From NCBI RefSeq assembly GCF_020329505.1, contig NZ_JAGKJJ010000043.1, positions 1-64,000 on the forward strand: DNA of 64,000 nucleotides, in the 5' to 3' direction. The DNA comes from Bradyrhizobium semiaridum. Lineage in GTDB: Bacteria; Pseudomonadota; Alphaproteobacteria; Rhizobiales; Xanthobacteraceae. A program made the position numbers and the translations under genes. Shown piece after piece: positions 26,853-34,892 of the stretch. Numbering within the stretch: position 1 is the first letter of the stretch; each line of letters begins with the position of its first letter. The notes beneath the pieces were generated by a model. It searched no databases. It worked only from the letters and a program-made list of their open reading frames with translations, and had not been told where the DNA came from.

Positions 26853-28223
26853 ATGGCGCGTGACCAGATCGACATGACGCCCCTTGAGTCGCGCGACGAA
26901 CTTGTGGCGTGGATTGCAGCGGGCGTGAAGCCGGAGTCGGAATTCCGGATCGGCACCGAGCACGAGAAGACGCCGTTCACGCTCGACGGCCACGAGCCAG
27001 TGCCATACGCCGGCGCCAAGGGCATCGGCGCACTGCTCGAGGGCATGAAGCTCCTGCTCGGCTGGGAGCCGATCATGGAGCGCGGCAACATCATCGGCCT
27101 CTATGACGTCACCGGCGGCGGCGCGATCTCGCTGGAGCCGGGCGGGCAGTTCGAATTGTCGGGCGCGCCGGTCGAGACCGTGCACCAGACGCAAAGCGAG
27201 CTGATGGCGCATCTGGCGCAGGTGCGCGAGATCGCAACGCCCTTGGGCATCGGCTTCCTCGGCCTCGGCATGACGCCGTCCTGGTCGCGGGAGCAGATCC
27301 CGGTGATGCCGAAGGGCCGCTACAAGATCATGCGCAACTACATGCCGAAGGTCGGCAAATACGGCCTCGACATGATGTTCCGGACCTGCACGGTGCAGAC
27401 CAATCTCGACTTCTCCTCCGAAGCCGACATGGTCAAGAAGCTCCGGGTGTCGCTGGCGCTGCAGCCGGTCGCAACCGCGCTGTTCGCCAACTCGCCATTC
27501 ACCGAGGGCAAGCCGAACGGCTTCCTGTCGTTCCGCTCCGAGATCTGGCGCGACACCGACAATGCGCGCTCGGGCATGCTGCCGTTCGCGTTCGAGGACG
27601 GCATGGGCTTCGAGCGCTATGTCGATTATGCGCTCGACGTTCCCATGTATTTCGTCAAGCGCGGCGATGAGTATATCGACGTCTCCGGCTCCTCGTTCCG
27701 CGATTTCTTCGCCGGCAAGAATGCGGCCTTCCCCGGTGAGCGCCCGACGCTGTCGGACTGGGCCAACCATCTGTCGACGATCTTCCCCGAGGTGCGGCTG
27801 AAGCGATACCTCGAGATGCGCGGCGCCGACGGCGTGCCGTGGGGCCGGCTGCCGGCATTGCCGGCGTTCTGGGTCGGGCTGCTTTACGACAACGACAGTC
27901 TCGATGCCGCCTGGGACATCGTGCGGCACTGGACCGCGCCGGAGCGGCAGGCGCTCCGCGATGACGTGCCGCGCTTCGGCTTCAAGGCGCGCATCAAGGA
28001 CCGCTATCTGTTCGAGATCGCCAAGGAATGCCTGGTGCTATCCCATGCCGGCCTGCGGCGGCGCGGCCGGATCGATCATGTCGGGCGCGACGAGAGCCGC
28101 TTCCTCGAACCGCTCGAGCGCATCATCGAAACCGGCCGTTCGCCGGCCGAGGAGATGTTGGAGAAGTTCAACGGGGCCTGGAAGGGCTCGGTGGAACCGG
28201 CGTACTCGGAATACGCCTTCTAG
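26853..28223 (+). CDS. gshA: Glutamate-cysteine ligase (plant-type)
   Basis: 456 residues, the class II type shared by plants and alphaproteobacteria. The start ESEFRIGTEHEKTPF carries the conserved Glu-rich substrate and metal region; GGAISLEPGGQFELSGAP and the YMPKVGKYGLDMMFRTCTVQ region follow. It forms gamma-glutamylcysteine from glutamate and cysteine with ATP, the first step of glutathione synthesis. The GST and MarR genes next to it give a thiol-metabolism context. The ribosome site is weak; the start is chosen by family length. Confidence 0.92.
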   Translation: MARDQIDMTPLESRDELVAWIAAGVKPESEFRIGTEHEKTPFTLDGHEPVPYAGAKGIGALLEGMKLLLGWEPIMERGNIIGLYDVTGGGAISLEPGGQFELSGAPVETVHQTQSELMAHLAQVREIATPLGIGFLGLGMTPSWSREQIPVMPKGRYKIMRNYMPKVGKYGLDMMFRTCTVQTNLDFSSEADMVKKLRVSLALQPVATALFANSPFTEGKPNGFLSFRSEIWRDTDNARSGMLPFAFEDGMGFERYVDYALDVPMYFVKRGDEYIDVSGSSFRDFFAGKNAAFPGERPTLSDWANHLSTIFPEVRLKRYLEMRGADGVPWGRLPALPAFWVGLLYDNDSLDAAWDIVRHWTAPERQALRDDVPRFGFKARIKDRYLFEIAKECLVLSHAGLRRRGRIDHVGRDESRFLEPLERIIETGRSPAEEMLEKFNGAWKGSVEPAYSEYAF

Positions 28224-28378
28224 CCATTGGTCGCGAATGAGGCTGGCCTGAACTGGCGCTGCTGGGGCGGCAAGTTGCGCGATGTCGCAACCTGCCGTTC
28301 ATCCGCCGTACAGGTTCATGGCGTTCAAATGACGGCCTGCGAACTGGCGCGGGGCTGCACGAATTTGAAAGCAATCTC

Positions 28379-28864
28379 ATGAGGATAGGCCGCGTCTTCA
28401 GGGCGTTTGTGACGACGGTCGCAATGATCGCGGCTGGCCTCGTCGCGTGCCCGGCGTTGGCGCAGTCCAGTTTCGACCGTCCCGGCGGCGACTATTCGAG
28501 TTCGCCGGTGACGTCGGGCGATCCGGCCGATTGTGCGCTGGCCTGCGAGCGCGACCGCCGCTGCCGCGCCTGGAGCTTCAACTATCCGACCGACGTGGCG
28601 GCAGGCGCGGTCTGCTGGCTCAAGAACACGGTGCCGGTGCGCGTGCCCAGCTCGTGCTGCGTCTCCGGCGTGCGCGGCGCCGGCGTGGTCGAGCCGCGCT
28701 TCGGTCCGATCGAAACCTCGATCGACCGGTTCGGCGGCGACTACAAGAATTTCGAACTGAAGGCTAGCGACGGCGACGAGGCCTGCCAGGCCGCCTGCAC
28801 CGCCGACAACAAATGCCGCGCGTGGACCTACGCCCGACCCGGCTACACCGGCCGCGACGCGCGC
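28379..28864 (+). pseudogene. PAN-domain secreted protein, 3' end missing
   Basis: A signal peptide (FRAFVTTVAMIAAGLVACPALAQ) is followed by two PAN/apple-like units: DRPGGDYSSS...CRAWSFNYPTD...CWLKN and DRFGGDYKNFELKASDGDEACQAAC...CRAWTYARPGY. The second unit stops after GRDAR (28864), where its final Cys-bearing strand should follow. At that point the DNA becomes the reverse complement of a YjbR gene. The frame has no stop and runs on through the outer-membrane gene to 30082, which would give an implausible 567-residue fusion. I treat it as a truncated gene. Such PAN proteins in this group usually end with another Cys and TSGVV-like residues (inference). Confidence 0.7.
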
Positions 28865-29197
28865 ATCGTACTCCCGCAGCGTCTTCTTCGACACCAGCGT
28901 GCGCCAGTGCCGGCGCAGCAGCGGCTCGACGCTCGCGCGCGTCGCCCGCGACAGGCGGATCAGCACGATCGGATAATCGCGGTAGTGATCGGTGAAGTAG
29001 AACACCCTGGACCGGCGCTCGACCAGCAGGTCGCGCTCGTCCTGCGGCACGCCCGGCATCACCAGGCTGTCACCGTCCTCCTTCAGCCGCGCCAGCAGCT
29101 TCTTGCGCACCTTCAGCGCCGGCGTGCCGTAGGAGGTGCCGTCCTCCACCTCCGGCCACGCCAGCACGATGTGTCTGACCTCGTCGAACGTCATCAT
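28859..29197 (-). pseudogene. MmcQ/YjbR-family protein, 3' end fused to the reverse of the PAN gene
   Basis: The first ~113 residues are a MmcQ/YjbR-type fold (MTFDEVRHIVLAWPEVEDGT, LKVRKKLLARLKEDGD, VFYFTDHYRDYPIVLIRL), with GGAGAAGCC before the ATG pair at 29197/29194. The family is normally ~115-125 residues. After REYDAR (about 28859) the frame becomes the antisense of the PAN gene and stays open to 28325, giving a 290-residue ORF with a meaningless tail. The core fold may be nearly complete, so a product is possible. The two genes share GCGCGC at the junction. Confidence 0.65.
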
Positions 29198-29359
29198 GGC
29201 TTCTCCCTATACCGAGCCTGTGGCCAATTTGTCGCAACGCCGGTTTTCTCTGCCGTCTCACCTCAACGGATGACGCGTGTTGATCCTCCTCGAGCCCACC
29301 ATGCGCGCAAGGGCTGCAACGCTCTGTCACTGATTCATTTGCAATGGGAAGAGGACGTC

Positions 29360-30082
29360 ATGAAGACCGGCCACAACGACAAGACAATCGCAGCCGCCGC
29401 ATTGCTGGTGGCACTATCGGCGACGGCGGCTTCGGCAGCCGACCTGCCGGTGTACACCAAGGCGCCGCCGCCCCCGGCGCCGGTGGTCAGTCCGGCCGTC
29501 AACTGGAGCGGCTTCTACATCGGCGGCTTCGGCGGCTATGGTTGGTCGAACGAGGTCCATGCCAGCGCCACCGGCGTCGGCGGCATCGACTTCTCTACCG
29601 ACGAGGTGAAGGGTGGCTTCGGCGGCGGCACGCTTGGCTACAACTGGCAGGCGCCCGGCAGTACGTTCGTCGGCGGCATCGAGGTCGATGCGGCTGGCTC
29701 GGGCATCCAGTACACGCTCGCCGGCATCGGCAAGGACGAGCTCAATGCGTTCGGCAGCGTCACCGGCCGGCTCGGCCTCGCCTACAACGCCGCGCTGTTC
29801 TACGTGAAGGGCGGCTACGCCTGGGCCAACAACAAGGCTACGGTGCTCGGCGTTTCCGAGAGCAATCTGCACTCCGGCTGGACCGTCGGCGGCGGCTTCG
29901 AATACATGTTCGCGCCGTCATGGTCGGGCAAGGTCGAGTACATGTATGCGGACTATGCGAAGGAGACCTACTTCGCCAGTGTCGTGCCGCCGGGCGCCGA
30001 TGTCGGCGCTTCGTTCCACACCGTGAAGGCCGGCATCAACTATCACTTCAATTGGGGCGGACCCGTGGTCGCGAAGTACTGA
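29360..30082 (+). CDS. Outer-membrane beta-barrel protein (Omp25/RopB-like)
   Basis: 240 residues. A cleavable signal (TIAAAALLVALSATAASAAD) is followed by a Pro-rich spacer (VYTKAPPPPAPVVSP) and the entry strand WSGFYIGGFGGYGWS of the alphaproteobacterial Omp25 family. Further barrel strands include GGFGGGTLGYNWQ, SVTGRLGLAYN, GWTVGGGFEYMFAPSWSGKVEYMYADY and the C-terminal AGINYHFNW. The ATG at 29360 follows GGAAGAGGA. It is divergent from the YjbR gene; the 162-base space holds the promoters. Confidence 0.9.
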   Translation: MKTGHNDKTIAAAALLVALSATAASAADLPVYTKAPPPPAPVVSPAVNWSGFYIGGFGGYGWSNEVHASATGVGGIDFSTDEVKGGFGGGTLGYNWQAPGSTFVGGIEVDAAGSGIQYTLAGIGKDELNAFGSVTGRLGLAYNAALFYVKGGYAWANNKATVLGVSESNLHSGWTVGGGFEYMFAPSWSGKVEYMYADYAKETYFASVVPPGADVGASFHTVKAGINYHFNWGGPVVAKY

Positions 30083-30094
30083 GGGAAGCGTTCT

Positions 30095-30129
30095 GTAGCC
30101 CGGACGGAGCGAAGCGCAGTCCGGGCTAC
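30095..30129. repeat. Dispersed palindrome, family C (copy 2)
   Basis: GTAGCCCGGAC and GTCCGGGCTAC are perfect 11-base inverted arms with a 13-base loop. They lie between the convergent outer-membrane and lepB genes and may also act as a terminator. Confidence 0.7.
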
Positions 30130-30152
30130 GGGGCTTCTTCCGGGCTACTTGA

Positions 30153-30929
30153 TCACCTCACCGAGGTGAAGAACCGGGCGAGGCGGAAGCCGGAGAACCA
30201 TGTGTAGACCGGCTGGCTGCGGATGCCCATGTCCCACGAGCCGACCACCGCGTCGGCACGGCCGATCAGATTGTCGATCGGCAGCAGGCCGACGCCGCCG
30301 TCGCGCACCGGTACGCGGCTGTCGGCGGAGTTGTCGCGGTTGTCGCCGAGCACGAACAGCATCCCCGGCGGCACTGTCACCTCCGCCGTGTTGTCGAGCC
30401 GGCCATTGTCGCGAATCTTGAAGATCGCATGGCTGACGCCGTTCGGCAGCGTCTCGATATAGCGGTAGGCTTCCTCGCCGCCGCCGCGATCGTCCTCGGC
30501 AAAGCCGGTGCCGTCAGGGTTCAGCGCCGCCGGGCGGTCGTTGATGAAGAGCTGGCCCTGCCGCATCTGGATGCGGTCGCCGGGCAATCCGACCACGCGC
30601 TTGACCCAGGCCTGCGAGCGGTCGCCCGGCCAGCGGAACACGACGACGTCGCCGCGCTTCGGCGTCTCGCCGAACACGCGGCCGGTCTCCGGCAGCGTGA
30701 TCTGGATCGGCAGCGACGCCGCGCCGTAGCCATAGGGGAATTTCGAGGCGACCAGCGCATCGCCGATCAACAGCGTCGGCTCCATCGAGCCCGACGGCAC
30801 GTAGAACGGCTCGGCGATCGCGCCCTTGGCGAGGAATACGACGGCCACGATCGCGGCCAGTTGTGCGGCCTGGCCGCGCCAGGTCGACTGCTTCGGCTTC
30901 GCCGTCGCCACCTCGTTTCCGCTGCTCAC
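30153..30929 (-). CDS. lepB: Signal peptidase I
   Basis: 258 residues. A single N-terminal membrane segment (AAQLAAIVAVVFLAKGAIAEPFYVP) precedes the catalytic Ser in PSGSMEPTL; the Lys lies in VKRVVGLPGD, with box E GDNRDNSADSR. All family boxes are present. The GTG at 30929 overlaps the tldD stop by four bases (GTGA), so it is coupled to tldD. It cleaves signal peptides at the periplasmic face of the membrane, including those of the neighbouring exported proteins. Confidence 0.92.
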   Translation of the reverse strand: MSSGNEVATAKPKQSTWRGQAAQLAAIVAVVFLAKGAIAEPFYVPSGSMEPTLLIGDALVASKFPYGYGAASLPIQITLPETGRVFGETPKRGDVVVFRWPGDRSQAWVKRVVGLPGDRIQMRQGQLFINDRPAALNPDGTGFAEDDRGGGEEAYRYIETLPNGVSHAIFKIRDNGRLDNTAEVTVPPGMLFVLGDNRDNSADSRVPVRDGGVGLLPIDNLIGRADAVVGSWDMGIRSQPVYTWFSGFRLARFFTSVR

Positions 30930-32353
30930 GACCCTGTTCCTCCGACCGTAATCCGTTCCATTCGCAGCGTCGGCTGGCCGACGCCGACAGGCACGCCCTG
31001 GCCGTTCTTGCCGCAGGTGCCGATTCCCGTATCGAGCGCAAGATCGTTGCCGATCATGGTGATCCTGTGGAGATCGGTCGGCCCGTTGCCGATCAGCATG
31101 GCCCCCTTCAGCGGCGCGCCGAGCTTGCCGTCCTCGATCTTGTAGGCCTCGGTGCACTGGAACACGTATTTGCCCGAGGTGATGTCGACCTGGCCGCCGC
31201 CGAAATTGGCGGCATACATCCCCTTCTTCACCGAGGCGATGATCTCGGCCGGATCGCGGTCGCCTGACAGCATGTAGGTGTTGGTCATGCGCGGCATCGG
31301 CACATGGGCGTAGCTCTGCCGGCGGCCGTTGCCGGTCGGCTTCATGCCCATCAGGCGCGCGTTCTGGCGGTCCTGCATGTAGCCGACCAGGATGCCGTCC
31401 TCGATCAGCACGGTGCGGTTGGTCGGCGTGCCCTCGTCGTCGATCGACAGCGAGCCGCGGCGCGAGGCCATGGTGCCGTCGTCGACCACGGTGACGCCCT
31501 TGGCCGCGACCTGCTTGCCCATCAGGCCCGCGAAGGCTGAGGTCTGCTTGCGGTTGAAGTCGCCCTCGAGCCCGTGGCCGACGGCTTCATGCAGCATCAC
31601 CCCGGGCCAGCCGGCCCCGAGCACCACGTCCATCTCGCCGGCCGGCGCCGGCACCGACTCCAGATTGACCAGCGCCTCGCGCAGCGCGCCGTCGGCGGCA
31701 TCGCGCCAGGCCTTGGTCTCGATGAAGCGGGCATAGCCCTCGCGGCCGCCATAACCCTTGCTGCCGCTCTCCTGCCGGTCGCCCTGGCCGGCGACCACGG
31801 AGATGTTGACGCGCACCAGCGGACGGATGTCGCGGTAGCTCTCGCCGTCGGGCCTGAGGATCTCGACCACCTGCCAGGTCGCGGTGAGGCTGGCGGAGAC
31901 CTGCCGCACCCGCGGATCCTTGTCGCGGATATAGGCGTCGATCTCGCCGAGCAGTTTTACTTTCGTCTCGAAGCCGGGCGCATCCAGCGGGTTCTCATCG
32001 CCGTAGAGCTTGACGTTGGTGTGCGCCGGTGCTGCGGCGAAGCTGCCGGAATAGCCGCCGCGCACCGCCGCGACCGCGTCCGCCGCGCGGATCAGCGCCG
32101 GGATCGAGACGTCGGAGGAATGCGCGTAGCCGACCGCATCGTCCTTTACCGCGCGCAGGCCAAAACCCTGCGAGGTGTCGTAGGTCGCCTGCTTCAGGCG
32201 GCCGTTGTCGAACACCAGTGCCTCGGTCTGCCCGAACTCCAAGAATAGCTCGCCGTCATCGGCGCCGGCAAGTCCGCGCGTCAGCTCGCGGCGGACGGCA
32301 TCGCGGTCGAGATTGGCGCGGTCGAGCAGGGAAGTCGTGGCGGGATTGGTCAT
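30926..32353 (-). CDS. tldD: Metalloprotease TldD
   Basis: 475 residues. The zinc motif HEAVGHGLEGD (HExxxH) lies near residue 260, with a conserved C-terminal region (YGGGQVDITSGKYVF-like AANFGGGQVDITSGKYVF, and NGPTDLHRITMIGNDL). ATG 32353 is preferred: GGAG is five bases upstream, whereas the GTG at 32359 overlaps that site. TldD works with TldE as a peptidase in peptide maturation and degradation; TldE is not in the window. It is followed by a coupled lepB. Confidence 0.92.
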   Translation of the reverse strand: MTNPATTSLLDRANLDRDAVRRELTRGLAGADDGELFLEFGQTEALVFDNGRLKQATYDTSQGFGLRAVKDDAVGYAHSSDVSIPALIRAADAVAAVRGGYSGSFAAAPAHTNVKLYGDENPLDAPGFETKVKLLGEIDAYIRDKDPRVRQVSASLTATWQVVEILRPDGESYRDIRPLVRVNISVVAGQGDRQESGSKGYGGREGYARFIETKAWRDAADGALREALVNLESVPAPAGEMDVVLGAGWPGVMLHEAVGHGLEGDFNRKQTSAFAGLMGKQVAAKGVTVVDDGTMASRRGSLSIDDEGTPTNRTVLIEDGILVGYMQDRQNARLMGMKPTGNGRRQSYAHVPMPRMTNTYMLSGDRDPAEIIASVKKGMYAANFGGGQVDITSGKYVFQCTEAYKIEDGKLGAPLKGAMLIGNGPTDLHRITMIGNDLALDTGIGTCGKNGQGVPVGVGQPTLRMERITVGGTGS

Positions 32354-32740
32354 GGTCACTCCGAAGCAGTGCGAGGTCGTCTTGCCATCCTTGCCCGAAG
32401 CGCAACTGAACGCCAGTGGAGGGAACTTGCAGCCAGGATTACGGCCTGATTGAAGCAGAGATGAGCGTCAAACTCACCTTACAACCTGGAAACCTGTGGC
32501 TGCCGGTCCGGCTCCGGGGGCTAGGCGGCGATTGTGAGACATAGTGGTGGCACCAGTAAACCGGGAGAGGCGGCGGCCCTGCCGATGATCATGGCAGCCC
32601 GTCGCGGTTCTCACCTTGTCGTCATCGCCCAAGCGTCGCCGGACAGGTCGGGCGATACATGACGGGGGCGGCGAACTGGCTGTCCACTCGGGCGAACCAA
32701 CCGTTCGGTTATTGCGCCGGCGCTGCCGCCCGCCGAACTG

Positions 32741-32829
32741 CCGTAGCCAGATGAGCGTCGCGATGTCGGTGGCCTGCCGACCGCACCGGTGCCTTGTCCC
32801 GCATGTCGCTGCGCTCATGCGGGCTACGG
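32741..32829. repeat. Dispersed repeat, family C (copy 3)
   Basis: CCGTAGCC-AGATGAGCG at the left and CGCTCAT-GCGGGCTACGG at the right are inverted ends of an ~89-base element, like the one at 25332-25420. It fills part of the ~500-base space 32354-32857 between ialB and tldD; no convincing gene is seen in the rest of that space. Confidence 0.6.
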
Positions 32830-32857
32830 ATCGTCGATCTTATGACTAAAGTCCTGC

Positions 32858-33391
32858 CTAGGGCAATTTGTCATAGCCGTCGGACAGCCCGTTCAGGCTG
32901 AGCGGGAAACCGATGCCTTCTTCCGGTGTCTCGAAGATAATGAACGTCGCGGTCTTGGCGTTTTTGAGCTGGCCGAGCAGCTTGTCGTCCATCACGACCT
33001 CCGCCACGCAGCCGTTCGGCAGGCAGCGCACGAAGCCGGCGCGGCCGACATCCTGATTATCGAGCTTCAAGCCCAGGCCGGAGGGCAGCAGCACGCCGAG
33101 CGGCGCGACCACGCGCATCAGCCGGCTCTTCTGGTCGGCGGTCTTGAGCACGATCACGGTCAGGCCGGCATTGGAGCGGTCTTCCGCCACCACGCTCTGG
33201 ATCAGCGCGCATTGCTCGTTTTGCGCGCCCGGCGGGGTATCGCAGCGGATTTGCCAGTCGCCATGGACCGAGCGCACCGCGCCCTGCGCGTTTGCCGCTT
33301 GGCTCAGGCCGAACAGGACCACAGCTGCCAACAGGCCGCCGAGCCAGCCCGGCAGCACGCTACCTCTTGCCTGAATGTTCGAAGCGCCCAT
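32858..33391 (-). CDS. IalB-family (invasion-associated locus B) protein
   Basis: 177 residues. A signal peptide (LAAVVLFGLSQAANAQG) precedes the family core VHGDWQIRCDTPPGAQNEQCALIQSV and a later FVRCLPNGCVAEVVMDDKLL, with paired Cys that could form disulfides, and TATFIIFETPEEGIGFPLSL. The family is periplasmic and common in Hyphomicrobiales; its function is not defined. The start at 33391 has GAGG ten bases upstream. It is divergent from coxB, separated by 578 bases holding repeat material. Confidence 0.87.
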   Translation of the reverse strand: MGASNIQARGSVLPGWLGGLLAAVVLFGLSQAANAQGAVRSVHGDWQIRCDTPPGAQNEQCALIQSVVAEDRSNAGLTVIVLKTADQKSRLMRVVAPLGVLLPSGLGLKLDNQDVGRAGFVRCLPNGCVAEVVMDDKLLGQLKNAKTATFIIFETPEEGIGFPLSLNGLSDGYDKLP

Positions 33392-33476
33392 CCGGGTCGA
33401 TCCTCATGTGTTGGGTCCGGCCGTTCCGGCCGCCGGTAGCACGCTCAATCATCATGCGCTTCAAGAATCGCATCAT

Positions 33477-33542
33477 GATCTCATCTACTTGTTTGAGCAT
33501 GATCTTTCGGAAAGCTGGTCTCCACTTTCCGGATCACGCTCG
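33477..33542. repeat. Dispersed repeat, family B (copy 3)
   Basis: TTTGAGCATGATCTTTCGGAAA...TTTCCGGATCACGCT, the same core as at 14821-14904 and 25234-25321. It sits in the 578-base divergent space between ialB and coxB. The rest of that space (33543-33969) holds no clear gene; CGTACCC...GGGTACG arms (about 33847-33873) are the only other structure seen. Confidence 0.65.
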
Positions 33543-33969
33543 AAAGTCGACTGATACCGCAATGACGGCGCCTTGAAGGCGATCTTGCAGCCATTCCCGC
33601 GCCGGATTGGGGCGGCCCACCGCGAATCAAGTTCCTGCGGGTCACCCTACCTGTGGGTACATCCGGTAATCCGCCTGTCAACTGCATGCGGCATTGTTTC
33701 GGATACTTTCGCTTGATTTTGCGGGAAAAATTGCGGTCGGCAGATTAGCCATGTGCGCATGGCTAGCGGCCCCACTACTGCATTGCGAGCGCCTGCGAAT
33801 TATGGTTTGAGAGGCTGGATTTCGACGCGTTCTAGCGATCTGGCTCCCGTACCCACCTTGACTCGACGACGGGTACGTCCGGTAGGCCGTTTGGCAGGGC
33901 GGATCGTGCCGTATTTCCGGCCAGGGCGCCGGGAATGCGTTGGGGAAATATCTAGGGAGCGCGAGCGGC

Positions 33970-34809
33970 ATGAAGATGTCGATTGGCCGGATGGGCCGAC
34001 AATTGCTGGGATTTGCGGTGGCGGGCATGGCGGTTGACGCCGCAGGGTCGGCATCCGCCGAGATGGGGCAGCCGGCGCCGTGGGAGCACACGCTTCAGGA
34101 AGCCGCGACGCCGGTGATGGAAAACATCATCTGGTTTCACAATTTCCTCCTGGTGCTGATCACCCTGATCACGCTGTTCGTGCTGGCGCTGCTCGTCATC
34201 GTGGTGATGAAGTTCAATGCCAAGGCCAACCCGGTCCCCTCCAAGACCACCCATAACACGCTGATCGAGGTGGCCTGGACGCTGATCCCGGTGCTGATCC
34301 TGGTCGGCATCGCGGTGCCGTCGTTCCGCCTGCTGTTCCTCGAGCTCGACGTGCCGAAGCCGGATCTCACGGTGAAGGTCACCGGCAAGCAGTGGTACTG
34401 GTCCTACGCCTATCCGGACAATGGCAAGTTCGAGTTCGACTCGCTGCTCGACAAGGACAAGCAGCCCCGCCTGCTCGGCGTCGACAACGAGATGGTCGTG
34501 CCGGTCAACAAGGTGGTGCGGGTGCAGACCACCGGTGCCGACGTGATCCACTCCTTCGCGGTGCCGGCCTTCGGCATCAAGATCGACTCGATTCCGGGCC
34601 GCCTCAACGAGACCTGGTTCAAGGCCACCAAGACCGGCGTGTTCTACGGCCAGTGCTCGGAGCTGTGCGGCAAGGACCACGCCTTCATGCCGATCGCGGT
34701 CCGGGTCGTCAGCGACCAGGAATTCGCGACCTGGGTGGAAGGCGCGAAGAAGAAGTTTGCGACCAACCCGGCGAATACCTACGCCTCGGCTGGTGAGGCC
34801 GCGCAATAG
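33970..34809 (+). CDS. coxB: Cytochrome c oxidase subunit II
   Basis: 279 residues. A signal peptide and two membrane helices (WFHNFLLVLITLITLFVLALLVIVVM, then VAWTLIPVLILVGIAVPSF) precede the CuA domain. Copper ligands are visible: VIHSFAVPAFG (His), CSELCGKDHAFM (two Cys, Glu, His and Met). The aromatic GKQWYWSYAYP is the electron entry site from cytochrome c. ATG 33970 follows AGGGAG. It starts the oxidase cluster and is 83 bases upstream of coxA. Confidence 0.95.
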   Translation: MKMSIGRMGRQLLGFAVAGMAVDAAGSASAEMGQPAPWEHTLQEAATPVMENIIWFHNFLLVLITLITLFVLALLVIVVMKFNAKANPVPSKTTHNTLIEVAWTLIPVLILVGIAVPSFRLLFLELDVPKPDLTVKVTGKQWYWSYAYPDNGKFEFDSLLDKDKQPRLLGVDNEMVVPVNKVVRVQTTGADVIHSFAVPAFGIKIDSIPGRLNETWFKATKTGVFYGQCSELCGKDHAFMPIAVRVVSDQEFATWVEGAKKKFATNPANTYASAGEAAQ

Positions 34810-34892
34810 GCCGGGGCCTATCTGCGCGATTGGAAGAATAAGGGCGACGGGACCGCAAGGTCCAAGAGGGACTGCAAGGCAGGATTTGGAAC

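Noticed and set aside
28325..28858. Extension of the YjbR gene to 290 codons
   Set aside because: The extra part is the antisense of the PAN gene and is composed of low-complexity Ala/Arg/Val residues.
28379..30082. A single 567-codon open frame covering PAN, antisense YjbR and the outer-membrane protein
   Set aside because: The middle is the reverse of a real gene, and the outer-membrane part has its own ribosome site and signal peptide. It is a readthrough artefact of the rearrangement.
32474..32818. A 114-codon minus-strand frame between ialB and tldD
   Set aside because: It overlaps a dispersed repeat, has no ribosome site and no recognisable motif.
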